Source of the DNA: Anaeromyxobacter dehalogenans 2CP-C
Lineage (GTDB): Bacteria > Myxococcota > Myxococcia > Myxococcales > Anaeromyxobacteraceae
Assembly (NCBI RefSeq): GCF_000013385.1
Contig: NC_007760.1
Location: 3,012,001-3,076,000 of the forward strand
Length of the DNA stretch: 64,000 nt
Direction of reading: 5' to 3'
Part shown: in pieces, positions 7,230 through 15,485 of the stretch
How the letters are laid out: each line of letters starts with the position of its first letter
Numbering within the stretch: the stretch's first letter is position 1
Position numbers and translations under genes: made by a program
The notes under the pieces: model-generated
Seen by the model: the letters and a program-made list of their open reading frames with translations, nothing else
What the model was told of the DNA's origin: nothing
Databases searched by the model: none

Positions 7230-9472
7230 CGGTGGAGGAGCCCGTACCCGAGGTAGAGGGAGACGCCGATGTGCGCGGCGATGACGAGGACCAGGAACAC
7301 GGCCAGCGACGCGTGGAACACGCGCCAGCCGCGGAGCAGGCGCTTCAGCGAGGCGTAGAAGCGGATCTGCCAGCGCAGCCGCGCCAGCGCGACCAGCGTG
7401 GCGCGGAACTCGGCGTAGTGGCCGGTCCCGCGGAAGCGCCCGCGCACCCGCAGCAGGCGCAGGCGGAGCAGGAGCGACTCCGCCGGCATGCGCACGAACA
7501 GCAGCGCCAGCGAGCCGGCGCGGACCGGCGCGGTGGCGCGGTCGAGGAGCACCCGGGCCGGCGCGCCCGCCTCCTGCAGGAGCGGGCCGAGCGCCGCGCG
7601 GGAGCGCTCGAACCGCGCCAGCAGGTCGGCCAGCTCCACCGCCTTCCCGCCGTCGGAGGGGACCGTGCCGTAGATGAACCGCCCCACGATCCCGGTGCCG
7701 ACCACGATGCAGAGCGCGCCCGCGGTGCCGGTGGCGAGCAGGTTGTTCGACTGGAACGCGGAGTGGAACGCGATGACGAGCGGGCTCATGAAGCCCACGA
7801 ACACGTGGAAGTCGAGCCACCCGCGGATGCTCCCCAGCGGCGCGAAGCGCTTCCAGCGCTTGCGGACCGCGTAGAGGAAGTTCGAGAGCATGAACAGCGT
7901 CGCCACGATGCCGACGCCGTGGCCCCAGGGCCCGGCCGGCTTCATGGACGGGTGGAGCGGGGAGCGCAGCCGGTCGAGGCGCGCGAGCGGGTAGTACTCC
8001 CGCCCCTTCCACGCCAGCACCGCCAGGATCGCCACGCCGGCGAGCGCGTAGGCGGCGTGAAACGCGCGGCGGCGGCGCCGCTCCGCCACGGCCCGGCCCG
8101 CGCCGGCGGCGGGCCTGGCCTCGGCGGCGCCGCGCCCCGCGGGCCGCGCGCGGCCCGGCCGGCGGACCTGGCCGGGCGCCTCGCCGTGGTAGCGCCTGAG
8201 CGCCACGCCCGCCTTCGAGAGCAGCTCGAGCGGCAGCTCGCCGCCGACGTTCACCACCACGAAGTCGTTCTCCAGCGTGGCGGCGCGCCCGCCCACCTCG
8301 AGCACCACCTGGCGCGGGCGGATGGCGGTCACCTGCGAGCCGAGCAGCAGGCGCACCCGTCGCGCACCGGCCAGCTCCTGGAGGCGCGCGCGGTTCGCCT
8401 CGCGGCACCGCGCCAGCTCGGCGCCGCGGTACGAGAGCGTCACCTCCGCGCTGGACTCGGTGGCGAGCTGGATGGCCGCCTCCAGCGCCGCGTCGCCGCC
8501 GCCGACCACCAGCACCCGGTTGCCGTCGAACGCCTCCGGATCGCGCAGGCCGTACAGGACCTTCTCCTGCTCCTCGCCCGGCACGCCCAGCTTCCGCGGC
8601 GTGCCGCGGCGCCCGACCGCCAGCACCACCTTCGACGCCTGCACCGTGCCGCGATCGGTGCGCAGCTCGAAGCGGCCGTCCTCGCCGTCGAGGCCGGTGA
8701 CCTTGACGCCCTCCTCCACCGCGATCCCGGCCTTCGCGAGCACGCGCTGCCAGGAGGCGAGCAGCTCCTCCTTGCTGATGAGGCGCTTCCCGAACCGGCC
8801 CACCAGCGGCAGGTCCACCGGCTCGGTCATCGCCACCTTCTTGCGCGGGTAATGGGCGATCGAGCCGCCCATGGTCCCCTGCTCGAGGAGGCGGAACGGG
8901 ACGCCGCGGGCCTTCAGGCCGAGCGCGGTGGCGATGCCGGCCGGCCCCGCCCCCACGACGGCGACCGGCGCCTGCCGCGACGCGGTCTCGGCCAGCCGCT
9001 CCGCGACCTGGAGCCCCTGCTGGATCGCGTTCTTGATGAGCCCCATCCCGCCCAGCTCGCCGACGACGTGCACGCCGGGCCGGGAGGACTCGAAGAACTC
9101 GTCCACCTCCGGCAGGTCCACCCCGCGCTCGGCCGTGCCGAACACCAGGCGGATCGCGCCCACCGGGCACTCGGCGGCGCAGCGCCCGTGGCCGATGCAG
9201 TGGTCGGCGTGCACCAGCTTCGCGGCGCCGTCCACGATGCCGAGGATGTCGCCCTCCGGGCACGCGCGGAGGCAGGAGAGGCTGCCGATGCAGACGTTCG
9301 GGTCGATGACCGGGTGGAGCGAGCGGGCCAGGTGCTGGCCGCGGGCGCGCTTCGCCTCGAGCTCGGCGGCGTCGCGGCGCTCGCGGGCCCAGCGCCGGCC
9401 GAGGTGGCCGCCCGCGAGCAGGCCGACGCTGGCGAGGGAGCCGGAGACGATCCAGAGGGTGGCGAGGTCCAT
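7226..9472 (-). CDS. inner-membrane fusion: ferredoxin + FAD/NAD(P) oxidoreductase + cytochrome b-like membrane domain
   Basis: 748 residues. N-terminal membrane anchor (about 5-25), then a ferredoxin-like domain with Cys 61, 67, 71 and 92, 98, 102; both motifs lack the second cysteine of the usual CxxCxxCxxxCP (Ser64 and His95 instead). Next comes a thioredoxin-reductase-like domain with two dinucleotide folds (GAGPAG about 174-179, GGGDAAL about 324-330). After an Arg/Ala-rich linker, the C-terminal third has about five membrane helices with histidines placed for b-type hemes (His556/His570, and an FHAS...AAHIG pair in the last helix). First gene of the multiheme operon. Likely links NAD(P)H or quinol to periplasmic cytochromes; direction of flow is not decidable from sequence. 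Confidence 0.85.
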   Translation of the reverse strand: MDLATLWIVSGSLASVGLLAGGHLGRRWARERRDAAELEAKRARGQHLARSLHPVIDPNVCIGSLSCLRACPEGDILGIVDGAAKLVHADHCIGHGRCAAECPVGAIRLVFGTAERGVDLPEVDEFFESSRPGVHVVGELGGMGLIKNAIQQGLQVAERLAETASRQAPVAVVGAGPAGIATALGLKARGVPFRLLEQGTMGGSIAHYPRKKVAMTEPVDLPLVGRFGKRLISKEELLASWQRVLAKAGIAVEEGVKVTGLDGEDGRFELRTDRGTVQASKVVLAVGRRGTPRKLGVPGEEQEKVLYGLRDPEAFDGNRVLVVGGGDAALEAAIQLATESSAEVTLSYRGAELARCREANRARLQELAGARRVRLLLGSQVTAIRPRQVVLEVGGRAATLENDFVVVNVGGELPLELLSKAGVALRRYHGEAPGQVRRPGRARPAGRGAAEARPAAGAGRAVAERRRRRAFHAAYALAGVAILAVLAWKGREYYPLARLDRLRSPLHPSMKPAGPWGHGVGIVATLFMLSNFLYAVRKRWKRFAPLGSIRGWLDFHVFVGFMSPLVIAFHSAFQSNNLLATGTAGALCIVVGTGIVGRFIYGTVPSDGGKAVELADLLARFERSRAALGPLLQEAGAPARVLLDRATAPVRAGSLALLFVRMPAESLLLRLRLLRVRGRFRGTGHYAEFRATLVALARLRWQIRFYASLKRLLRGWRVFHASLAVFLVLVIAAHIGVSLYLGYGLLHR

Positions 9473-9540
9473 GGAGTTCGGGCGCCGCGGCAGCCTGTCG
9501 CACGCTCGCGGGATTGACCTGGATCACCGAGGTTCGGCCA

Positions 9541-9578
9541 CGTCACCCCCCGTCAGGGAGGTTTGACGGTCGGTGACG
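9541..9578. promoter_or_regulatory. large imperfect palindrome upstream of the multiheme operon
   Basis: CGTCACC (9541-9547) is matched by GGTGACG (9572-9578), and the inner CCGTCA (9550-9555) by TGACGG (9564-9569), around a GGGAGGTT centre. It lies 69 bases upstream of the first cytochrome-operon gene and about 175 bases upstream of cysK, between divergent genes. There is no T tract, so it is more likely an operator or RNA leader element than a terminator. No binding protein is known to me for this sequence. Confidence 0.4.
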
Positions 9579-9646
9579 GACGCACCGCGCTCCGAGACCG
9601 CGTCTCAGCGCCGCGATCGCGCGCCGCCCCGCGCTCGGCGGCCGCC

Positions 9647-9711
9647 GTCCGCGGCGGACCGCCGCTCCGTCCGCTTGACAGGAGGCGCGTCCGCTTCTAA
9701 GGATGTCCGCT
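9647..9711 (+). promoter_or_regulatory. cluster of GTCCGC elements and candidate promoter ahead of cysK
   Basis: A 13-base palindrome GTCCGC-G-GCGGAC (9647-9659) is followed by three same-direction copies of GTCCGCT at 9669, 9689 and 9705. A consensus -35 box TTGACA (9675-9680) is embedded between the copies. At 17 bases from it lies only a weak TAAGGA (9698-9703); a better -10-like TATAAC (9711-9716) is 30 bases away. The arrangement suggests a regulator binding repeated half-sites over the cysK promoter. The repeats are directly visible; regulation is inferred. Confidence 0.4.
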
Positions 9712-9752
9712 ATAACGGAATCGGCCGGCGGTCGCCGGCGGGAGCGAGGCGC

Positions 9753-10688
9753 ATGCGGATCGCGGACGACGTCACGAAGCTCATCGGAAACACGCCGCTG
9801 GTGCGGCTCAACCGGATCATCGACGGCGCGCGCGCGACGGTGGTGGCCAAGCTGGAGAGCTTCAACCCGGCCTCCAGCGTGAAGGACCGCATCGGCGTGG
9901 CGATGATCGAGGCGGCCGAGCGGGACGGGAAGATCAAGCCGGACACCATCCTGCTCGAGCCGACGAGCGGCAACACCGGCATCGGGCTCGCGTTCGCGGC
10001 GGCGGCGAAGGGCTACAAGCTCGTCCTCACCATGCCCGACACCATGAGCGTGGAGCGGCGCAAGCTGCTGGCGGCGTTCGGCGCGAAGCTGGTGCTCACG
10101 CCCGGCGCCGAGGGCATGAAGGGCGCCATCGCGAAGGCGCAGGCGCTCGCGGCCGAGGATCCGCGGCACCTCATCCTCCAGCAGTTCGAGAACCCAGCCA
10201 ACCCCGAGATCCACCGCCGCACCACCGCGGAGGAGATCTGGCGCGACACCGACGGCAAGGTGGACGTCGTGGTCGCCGGGACCGGCACGGGAGGGACGAT
10301 CACGGGGGTCGCGCAGGTGCTGAAGGCGCGCAAGCCGTCCATCCGCATCGTGGCCGCCGAGCCGGCCGACTCGGCGGTGATCTCCGGCGGCAAGCCGGGG
10401 CCGCACAAGATCCAGGGCTGGGGCCCGGGCTTCGTGCCGAAGGTGCTCGACCCCTCGCTCATCGACGAGGTGATCACGGTCCAGAACGCCGACGCCGGCG
10501 ACTTCGGCCGCCGGCTCACGCGGGAGGAGGGCATCCTGTCCGGCATCTCCTGCGGCGGGGCGGCCTGGGCGGCGCGCGAGGTGGCGCGGCGGCCCGAGAA
10601 CGCGGGCAAGCTCATCGTGGTGGTGCTGCCCGACACCGGCGAGCGGTACCTGACGACCTGGCTGTTCGAGGAGGCGCCGGCGGCGTAG
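9753..10688 (+). CDS. cysK: cysteine synthase A (O-acetylserine sulfhydrylase)
   Basis: 311 residues, the usual family length. PLP-dependent enzyme that makes cysteine from O-acetylserine and sulfide in the cytoplasm. Visible: the PLP lysine K44 in NPASSVKDR, the substrate loop [10 protein letters not shown] (about 79-88), the phosphate-binding [10 protein letters not shown], and SGISCGGA near the C-terminus. The ATG at 9753 is preceded by GGAGCGAGG; an upstream in-frame extension exists but has no ribosome site and would not fit the family. It is transcribed divergently from the cytochrome operon. Heme c maturation and Fe-S clusters both need cysteine, so the juxtaposition may be meaningful, though it could be chance. 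Confidence 0.95.
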   Translation: MRIADDVTKLIGNTPLVRLNRIIDGARATVVAKLESFNPASSVKDRIGVAMIEAAERDGKIKPDTILLEPTSGNTGIGLAFAAAAKGYKLVLTMPDTMSVERRKLLAAFGAKLVLTPGAEGMKGAIAKAQALAAEDPRHLILQQFENPANPEIHRRTTAEEIWRDTDGKVDVVVAGTGTGGTITGVAQVLKARKPSIRIVAAEPADSAVISGGKPGPHKIQGWGPGFVPKVLDPSLIDEVITVQNADAGDFGRRLTREEGILSGISCGGAAWAAREVARRPENAGKLIVVVLPDTGERYLTTWLFEEAPAA

Positions 10689-10875
10689 GTCGGCGGAAAC
10701 GGCCGGCGCCTTCGCGGCGGCGATCCCTCCCGGGGGACGCCGCCGCGCCGCGTCACGAGGCTTGCCTCCGGGTCGCGCTCCGTGCGGGGCGCCAGCGTTC
10801 AGTTGCGGCCGGCGCTCGGGCGCCCCTACCTTTCCGCGGCCCCGCCGGCACGGCCGGCGACCGGAGACGCGGACC

Positions 10876-11583
10876 ATGACCCAGGCTTCTCGTTCGGAGT
10901 TCCGCGCCGAGCTGCTCTCCCGGATCCCGCGGTGGTACTCGCCCTGGGGGCACCTGCTCTTCCCCGCGGTGGCGGGCCTCGCGATCGCCGCGTTCGCGCT
11001 CTCGCGCATCGAGGACCTCGCGGCCTGGCAGCTCGCCGCCGTCCCCGCGTTCCTCGTGTTCGGCAACGCGGTCGAGTGGACCGCGCACCGCGGGATGCTG
11101 CACCGGCGACTGCGCTTCGCCGAGGTGTTCTACGTGCGCCACACGCCGCAGCACCACGCGGTGTACGTGGCCGACGACATGGCCATGCGCGACTGGCGGG
11201 AGCTGAAGCTGGTGCTGCTCCCGGCCTACGGCGTGCTCGCCATCCTCGCCGTCACGTCGCCGCTCACGCTCGCCTTCCTGTGGCTCCGCCAGCCCAACCT
11301 GGCCGCGCTGTGGGTCGCAAGCGTGGTGCTCTACGTGCTCTCCTACGAGTGGCTCCACCTCGCCTATCACCTGCCCGCCGACCGGTGGCTGGCGCGGACC
11401 GCGCTCGTCCGCACGCTGCGGCGCCACCACCAGCTCCACCACGCGCCGCACCTCATGAACCGCTGGAACTTCAACGTGACCGTGCCGCTCTGGGACTGGG
11501 TGCGGGGCACGCTCTACCCGGCGCCCGCGCCCGGCTCCCGTCCCGCCGCGCAGCCCACCGGCGCGGCTGGCCGCGCGCCTTGA
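10876..11583 (+). CDS. fatty acid hydroxylase/sterol desaturase-family membrane protein
   Basis: 235 residues with about four hydrophobic segments (about 20-40, 50-65, 115-140, 145-165). The histidine boxes of the di-iron membrane hydroxylase family are present: HRGMLH, HTPQHH, HLAYH and the C-terminal HHQLHHAPH. Enzymes of this family use two irons and oxygen to hydroxylate or desaturate lipids; the substrate here is unknown. I start at the ATG at 10876, which gives the normal N-terminus. It is followed by the tRNA-Glu promoter. The oxygen-dependent chemistry is notable in a neighbourhood otherwise suggesting anaerobic respiration. Confidence 0.85.
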   Translation: MTQASRSEFRAELLSRIPRWYSPWGHLLFPAVAGLAIAAFALSRIEDLAAWQLAAVPAFLVFGNAVEWTAHRGMLHRRLRFAEVFYVRHTPQHHAVYVADDMAMRDWRELKLVLLPAYGVLAILAVTSPLTLAFLWLRQPNLAALWVASVVLYVLSYEWLHLAYHLPADRWLARTALVRTLRRHHQLHHAPHLMNRWNFNVTVPLWDWVRGTLYPAPAPGSRPAAQPTGAAGRAP

Positions 11584-11625
11584 TCTCGCGCAGCCGGCGC
11601 CCTCCCCGTCCGGGAAACGCGCCCC

Positions 11626-11654
11626 TTTACACGAGCCCAAGGGTCGGGTACTAG
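11626..11654 (+). promoter_or_regulatory. promoter of tRNA-Glu
   Basis: TTTACA (11626-11631) and TACTAG (11649-11654) are separated by exactly 17 bases, and the predicted transcription start falls at the first base of the tRNA. Confidence 0.65.
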
Positions 11655-11661
11655 ACCGCGC

Positions 11662-11734
11662 GACCCCATCGTCTAGAGGCCCAGGACACGGCCCTTTCAA
11701 GGCTGTAACCGGGGTTCGAATCCCCGTGGGGTCA
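11662..11734 (+). tRNA. tRNA-Glu (anticodon UUC)
   Basis: A 73-base cloverleaf. The acceptor stem pairs GACCCCA with TGGGGTC, the D arm contains the Glu-type TCGTCTAGAGG, the anticodon loop is CTTTCAA with TTC at positions 34-36, and the T arm has GGTTCGAAT. The 3' CCA is not encoded, so it must be added post-transcriptionally. It stands alone, with its own promoter and a hairpin terminator 18 bases downstream. Confidence 0.97.
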
Positions 11735-11751
11735 CAGGATTTTTCGCGAAC

Positions 11752-11785
11752 CGCCCGGCCCGACCCTGGACCGGGCGTTCGTGTT
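11752..11785 (+). terminator. intrinsic terminator after tRNA-Glu
   Basis: CGCCCGG (11752-11758) pairs with CCGGGCG (11771-11777), followed by the T-rich TTCGTGTTT. Confidence 0.7.
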
Positions 11786-12233
11786 TGGAACTGGCCCCGC
11801 GGCCGGGCGAGATGCGCCGGCTGCGGCGGTCGCCCGAAGTGGCCGGCGACCCGCCATCTGCCGCCGTCCATCGTCATCGTGATCTGATCGAGAAGGCGCC
11901 GCGTCCTCGAAGCCGGGGGGCCGTGGGGGCGGGTCCTCGTGGACGCTCCCGCCCTCGCCCGCTCGCGCGACGTCTCGGCTTTGCGGACGGGGTCCGCGGA
12001 ACGCGGCTTCGAGGGTTGCGAGGACGGCAAGAAGCCGCAGCTTCCCCTCCACGCCTCCCATCCACGTCAGGCCGCCGCGAACGCCCGGACCGCCGACCTA
12101 GCGGCCCGTGCCAGTACAGGGCCCGCTGGAGGTCCCGTTGCGATCAACAGCCGGCGCCCCGTACGCTACGTGAATCCGGCGTGCGCGCCGGCGGGCGCGG
12201 CGCTATCAGGTCGCGAACGCGGAGGATGCCCTG
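11786..12233. other. intergenic stretch without a recognisable gene
   Basis: About 450 bases between the tRNA terminator and the next gene. Frames here are short or lack ribosome sites and read as Arg/Pro-rich noise. I looked for a repeat of the tRNA 3' end that would mark an integrated element and found none in the window. Nothing can be supported beyond the GGAGG ribosome site of the following gene at its right edge. Confidence 0.5.
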
Positions 12234-12854
12234 ATGAACGCCTCGAAGCAGGCTCGTGCCGTGCTGTTCGTGTGCTGCCTCGCCGCCGTGCTGCAAGCAG
12301 GGCCCGCTCGCGCGGCCCCGGCGTCGGCCGGAGCGAGCCCGGCGGCCGCTCCGCAGGCGCGCGACGGCCAGCACGACTTCGACTTCGAGATCGGGACCTG
12401 GAAGACGCGGCTCAAGCGGCTGAAGGCCCCGCTCACCGGCTCGACCACCTGGCTCGAGTACGAGGGCACCACGGTCGTGCGGAAGGTGTGGGGCGGCCGC
12501 GCCAACCTGGTCGAGCTGGACGCCGCCGGGCCGGCCGGCCGGCTCGAGCTCCTGAGCCTCCGTCTGTACAACCCCGCGTCGCGCCAGTGGAGCCTGAACG
12601 TCGCGAGCGTCCGCGGCGGGACGCTCGGGCCGCCCACGGTGGGCGAGTTCAAGGACGGGCGCGGCGAGTTCTACTCCATGGAGACGATGGACGGCCGGGC
12701 CGTCCTGGTCCGGTTCGTGGTGTCGGACGTCACCGCCGACTCGTGCCGGTTCGAGCAGGCCTTCTCCGTGGACGGCGGCAAGACCTGGGAGGTGAACTGG
12801 GTCGCGGTGGACACGCGCGTGAAGGACGGCGCCGGCTCGGGCGCGGCGCGGTAG
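12234..12854 (+). CDS. secreted protein of unknown function
   Basis: 206 residues with a clear Sec signal peptide (about 1-28, ending PARA). The mature part begins with HDFDFEIGTWKT, a motif I associate with a widespread family of exported bacterial proteins of about 180 residues that lack an assigned function; a lipocalin-like beta barrel is plausible from the alternating strands (residues 50-195). GGAGG lies 11 bases before the ATG. It is monocistronic and converges on the metallopeptidase-like gene. Confidence 0.7.
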   Translation: MNASKQARAVLFVCCLAAVLQAGPARAAPASAGASPAAAPQARDGQHDFDFEIGTWKTRLKRLKAPLTGSTTWLEYEGTTVVRKVWGGRANLVELDAAGPAGRLELLSLRLYNPASRQWSLNVASVRGGTLGPPTVGEFKDGRGEFYSMETMDGRAVLVRFVVSDVTADSCRFEQAFSVDGGKTWEVNWVAVDTRVKDGAGSGAAR

Positions 12855-12874
12855 CGCACCGCGCCGGAACACGG

Positions 12875-14095
12875 TCACCGCCCCGCCGGCGGCGCCGCCC
12901 CGGCCAGCGCCTCGGGGCCGAGGAACGCCTCGACGGTGCGCGCCAGCCGCTCGCCGGTGAGGTCGCCGCGCCGCACTGCGTCCACGAGGAACGCGGGGAC
13001 CACCACCGGGCCGCCCGCGGCCGCCTCCGCGCGCCGGAGCTCGACGTAGAGCGCGGCGGCGAGCACGTGCATGCCGTCGTCGTGCTTGCGCCAGTAGCCG
13101 GCCTGGTCGGCGCGTCCGACGCCGAGCTGGTCCGCGATGACGGCCTCCATGGCCTCCACCACGTCCTCCTCGACGTAGCCCTCGACGGTGTTGTAGCCGA
13201 ACGACCGGTCGTGGTGCTCCACGCGCGCGCGGACGAGCGGATCGGCGCCGAGCGCCGCCACCGCCTGCGCGATGTCGGGGCGGGAGGCGTCGTACGGCGG
13301 GTGCATCATCTCGTGGATGGCGTTGCGCACCATCACGTCGGAGGCGAACGTCACGTCGGCGAGGAACCGCGTCCCGACGATGCGGATGCCGTGCGGCCGC
13401 GCGAACGCGAGCACGTTGACGGTGATGCGGCGCGACGGCAGCGGCTTCCCGAGCCGCGCCTCGACGGCGGGCGCGACGTCGTGGGCGCCGAGGAACGGGC
13501 CGAGCTCGGCGATGCGCCGCTCGATCCCCGGGCGCGCCTGCCGCTCCCAGTAGTCCTCGAACCCGGCGCGGCCGAGCGCCTGGAGCGCGCGGACGAGGTG
13601 CGGCCGGGCGCGCTCGTAGGCGGCCCACCCCTCGTCGCTCCAGTACGGCGTGCGCTCGAGGGCGGCCCGCGCCCGCACCGGATCGCGCGCCACCCGGAGC
13701 AGCCAGGCGATCGACCCGCGCGCGCGCGCCGGCGCGGCCCCGAGCCCGCCCGCCTCGGCGGCGGAGAACACGAGGCCGAGGCGCGCCGAGACGATGCCGG
13801 CGACCTCGTCCTTCAGGATCCGCTTCACCTGGCGGAACGCGTCGCGCTCGGCGGCGGTGAACCTCGCGTCGAAGTGGCGGTACGCCTCCTCGAAGTACCG
13901 CACGTAGAACGGATCGCCGCCCAGCACGCCGACCAGGCAGAGCGCGTCGTACGCGGGCGCGGCGGTGACCTCCCACTCGGTCGTGCGCGCGGCGGGCGCG
14001 GCGTGGGCGGGGAGCGCGCGCGCCGCGGCGGGCGCGGTGGCGAGCGCGAGGGCCAGTGCGAAGGCGAAGGCGGGCGTCGAGCGGCGTTCGTTCAT
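12875..14095 (-). CDS. secreted metallopeptidase-like protein with HEMMH motif
   Basis: 406 residues with a signal peptide (about 1-29). Residues 261-265 read HEMMH, the HExxH zinc-peptidase signature, within VRNAIHEMMHPPYD; acidic residues in VEGYVEEDVVEAME, about 60 residues later, could provide the third zinc ligand as in gluzincins. I do not recognise the precise family, and no protease has been shown. The ATG at 14095 has no Shine-Dalgarno but has TGC-TATCCG six bases upstream, resembling an extended -10 box and thus a possible leaderless start. Alternative starts further upstream would destroy the signal peptide. Confidence 0.6.
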   Translation of the reverse strand: MNERRSTPAFAFALALALATAPAAARALPAHAAPAARTTEWEVTAAPAYDALCLVGVLGGDPFYVRYFEEAYRHFDARFTAAERDAFRQVKRILKDEVAGIVSARLGLVFSAAEAGGLGAAPARARGSIAWLLRVARDPVRARAALERTPYWSDEGWAAYERARPHLVRALQALGRAGFEDYWERQARPGIERRIAELGPFLGAHDVAPAVEARLGKPLPSRRITVNVLAFARPHGIRIVGTRFLADVTFASDVMVRNAIHEMMHPPYDASRPDIAQAVAALGADPLVRARVEHHDRSFGYNTVEGYVEEDVVEAMEAVIADQLGVGRADQAGYWRKHDDGMHVLAAALYVELRRAEAAAGGPVVVPAFLVDAVRRGDLTGERLARTVEAFLGPEALAGAAPPAGR

Positions 14096-14139
14096 GCCCG
14101 CCGGATAGCAGGCCGGACGCGCCCCGGGCTTGTACCGGA

Positions 14140-14952
14140 TTAACCTGGCCGCCCCGCCGGCCCGGCACGCCCCATCCGCGCAGCGCGGTACTGGCTGGGC
14201 GTCAGCCCGGTCGCCTCCCGGAAGCGGCGCGCGAGGTGCGGGTGATCCGCGAACCCGCACGCGGCGGCGGTCTCGGTCACGGTCCGCCCCGGCTCGGCGA
14301 GCACGTCGAAGGCGCGCCGGAGCCGGACCCCGGCCAGGAACTGGCCCACCGTGCACCCGAGCACGCGCCGGAACGTGCGCGCGACGTGCGCGGGGTGGAC
14401 GCCCGCCGCGCGCGCCACGTCGGCGAGGCCGAGCGGCTCGTCGGACCGGTCGTGCAGGAGCTCCACCGCGCGCCGGAGCCAGCCGGGACGCCCCGCCTCA
14501 TCCGCCGCAGGCGCGAGCGCCGCGAGCTGCAGCGCCGCGTCCTCGGCCGCCGGGCCCGCGCCGGACAGGGCCCGGAAGAGCCCCAGCGCCGCCGCGTACG
14601 GTACCCCGCCCCGCGCCATCCGGGCGGCGGCGCCGGCCGCGGGCCGCACCCCGGCCTCCTCGAGCAGGCCGGGCGGCAGCTCGAGGTTGAGCAGGTGTCC
14701 GCCGGAGGGCGAGAACCGGTCCTCGTGCGCCTCGCCGGGCGGGTGCCAGATCACGGTCCCGAGCGCGCACTCGCGCTCGCCGGCCGCGGTCCGCTCGCGG
14801 TAGGTGCCGGAGAGCAGGCAGGACACGTAGGCGCGCTCGTGGCGGTGCGGTGGAAGCGCCTCGCCGCCCGCGAACAGCGCCTCGCTCACCTCGAAGCGGC
14901 CCGCGCGCCGCCGGCGGACGATGTCGCCCAGGTACGCCACGCCCGGATCCAT
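14140..14952 (-). CDS. AraC-family transcriptional regulator with cupin sensor domain
   Basis: 270 residues. The N-terminal half is a cupin-like beta barrel (about 20-110, with PPHRHERAYVS as the metal/ligand-binding histidine cluster). The C-terminal 100 residues carry the double helix-turn-helix of AraC/XylS proteins, ending in the family signature GFADHPHLARRFREATGLTP. DNA-binding regulator with unknown effector. The neighbours are the metallopeptidase-like gene downstream and the iron-permease-like gene upstream on the same strand; no operator is evident. Confidence 0.88.
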   Translation of the reverse strand: MDPGVAYLGDIVRRRRAGRFEVSEALFAGGEALPPHRHERAYVSCLLSGTYRERTAAGERECALGTVIWHPPGEAHEDRFSPSGGHLLNLELPPGLLEEAGVRPAAGAAARMARGGVPYAAALGLFRALSGAGPAAEDAALQLAALAPAADEAGRPGWLRRAVELLHDRSDEPLGLADVARAAGVHPAHVARTFRRVLGCTVGQFLAGVRLRRAFDVLAEPGRTVTETAAACGFADHPHLARRFREATGLTPSQYRAARMGRAGPAGRPG

Positions 14953-15002
14953 ACGTCACCCGCCCGCCGGGCGCACGCGCACCGAAGGGCCGCTCGCCGC
15001 GG

Positions 15003-15410
15003 TCAGTGCGCGGATCCCGCTGCGCCGCCGGCCTGCTTGGCCTGCTCCCGCGCGGTGGCCCGGGCCCGCACCTTCCTGAACTCGGCCTCGAGCTCGGTCA
15101 GCTCGTCCTCGGTGGCGTGCTCGAGGTCGGCGAAGATGTTCCGGGCCCGCCGCTGCGCGCGGATGAGCTCGTCGATCTTCAGGTGCAGCGCCCGGGTCTC
15201 GCGGTTCTGCGTGGCCTGGATGAGGAACACCATCAGGAACGTCACCACCGTGGTGCCGGTGTTCACCACCAGCTGCCAGCTGTCGCTGAAGCCGAACAGC
15301 GGCCCGGTGGCGGCCCAGACGACCACCGACCCGGCCGCCACCAGGAACGCCCGGTACGTCCCGACGGCGTCGGAGATGAAGAAGGCCAGGCGCTGGAACG
15401 CGTCCTTCAC
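15003..15410 (-). CDS. low-affinity iron permease family small membrane protein
   Basis: 135 residues with two membrane helices (about 20-36 and 45-66) followed by a charged, probably coiled-coil tail (80-120). The pattern, including LVVNTGTTVVTFLMVFLIQ then QNRETRALHLKIDEL, is that of the family named after the yeast low-affinity iron permease Fet4. In bacteria transport has rarely been shown, so iron transport is a family name, not evidence. The last about ten residues are Ala/Gly-rich. Confidence 0.8.
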   Translation of the reverse strand: MKDAFQRLAFFISDAVGTYRAFLVAAGSVVVWAATGPLFGFSDSWQLVVNTGTTVVTFLMVFLIQATQNRETRALHLKIDELIRAQRRARNIFADLEHATEDELTELEAEFRKVRARATAREQAKQAGGAAGSAH

Positions 15411-15485
15411 GCCGACAATGTGAGCACCGGACGGCGAGCGGCTCCCGCCGCTGCCCGGCGCCCGCTCGCGCGGCCGCCCGGCGGC

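Noticed and set aside
9711-9716. TATAAC as the cysK -10 with TTGACA at 9675
   Set aside because: The 30-base spacing is too long for a sigma70 promoter; kept only as part of the repeat cluster.
11662-12233. tRNA-Glu as an integration site of a mobile element
   Set aside because: No repeat of the tRNA 3' end, no integrase nearby (XerC at 32.4 kb is housekeeping), and flanking genes have the same composition.
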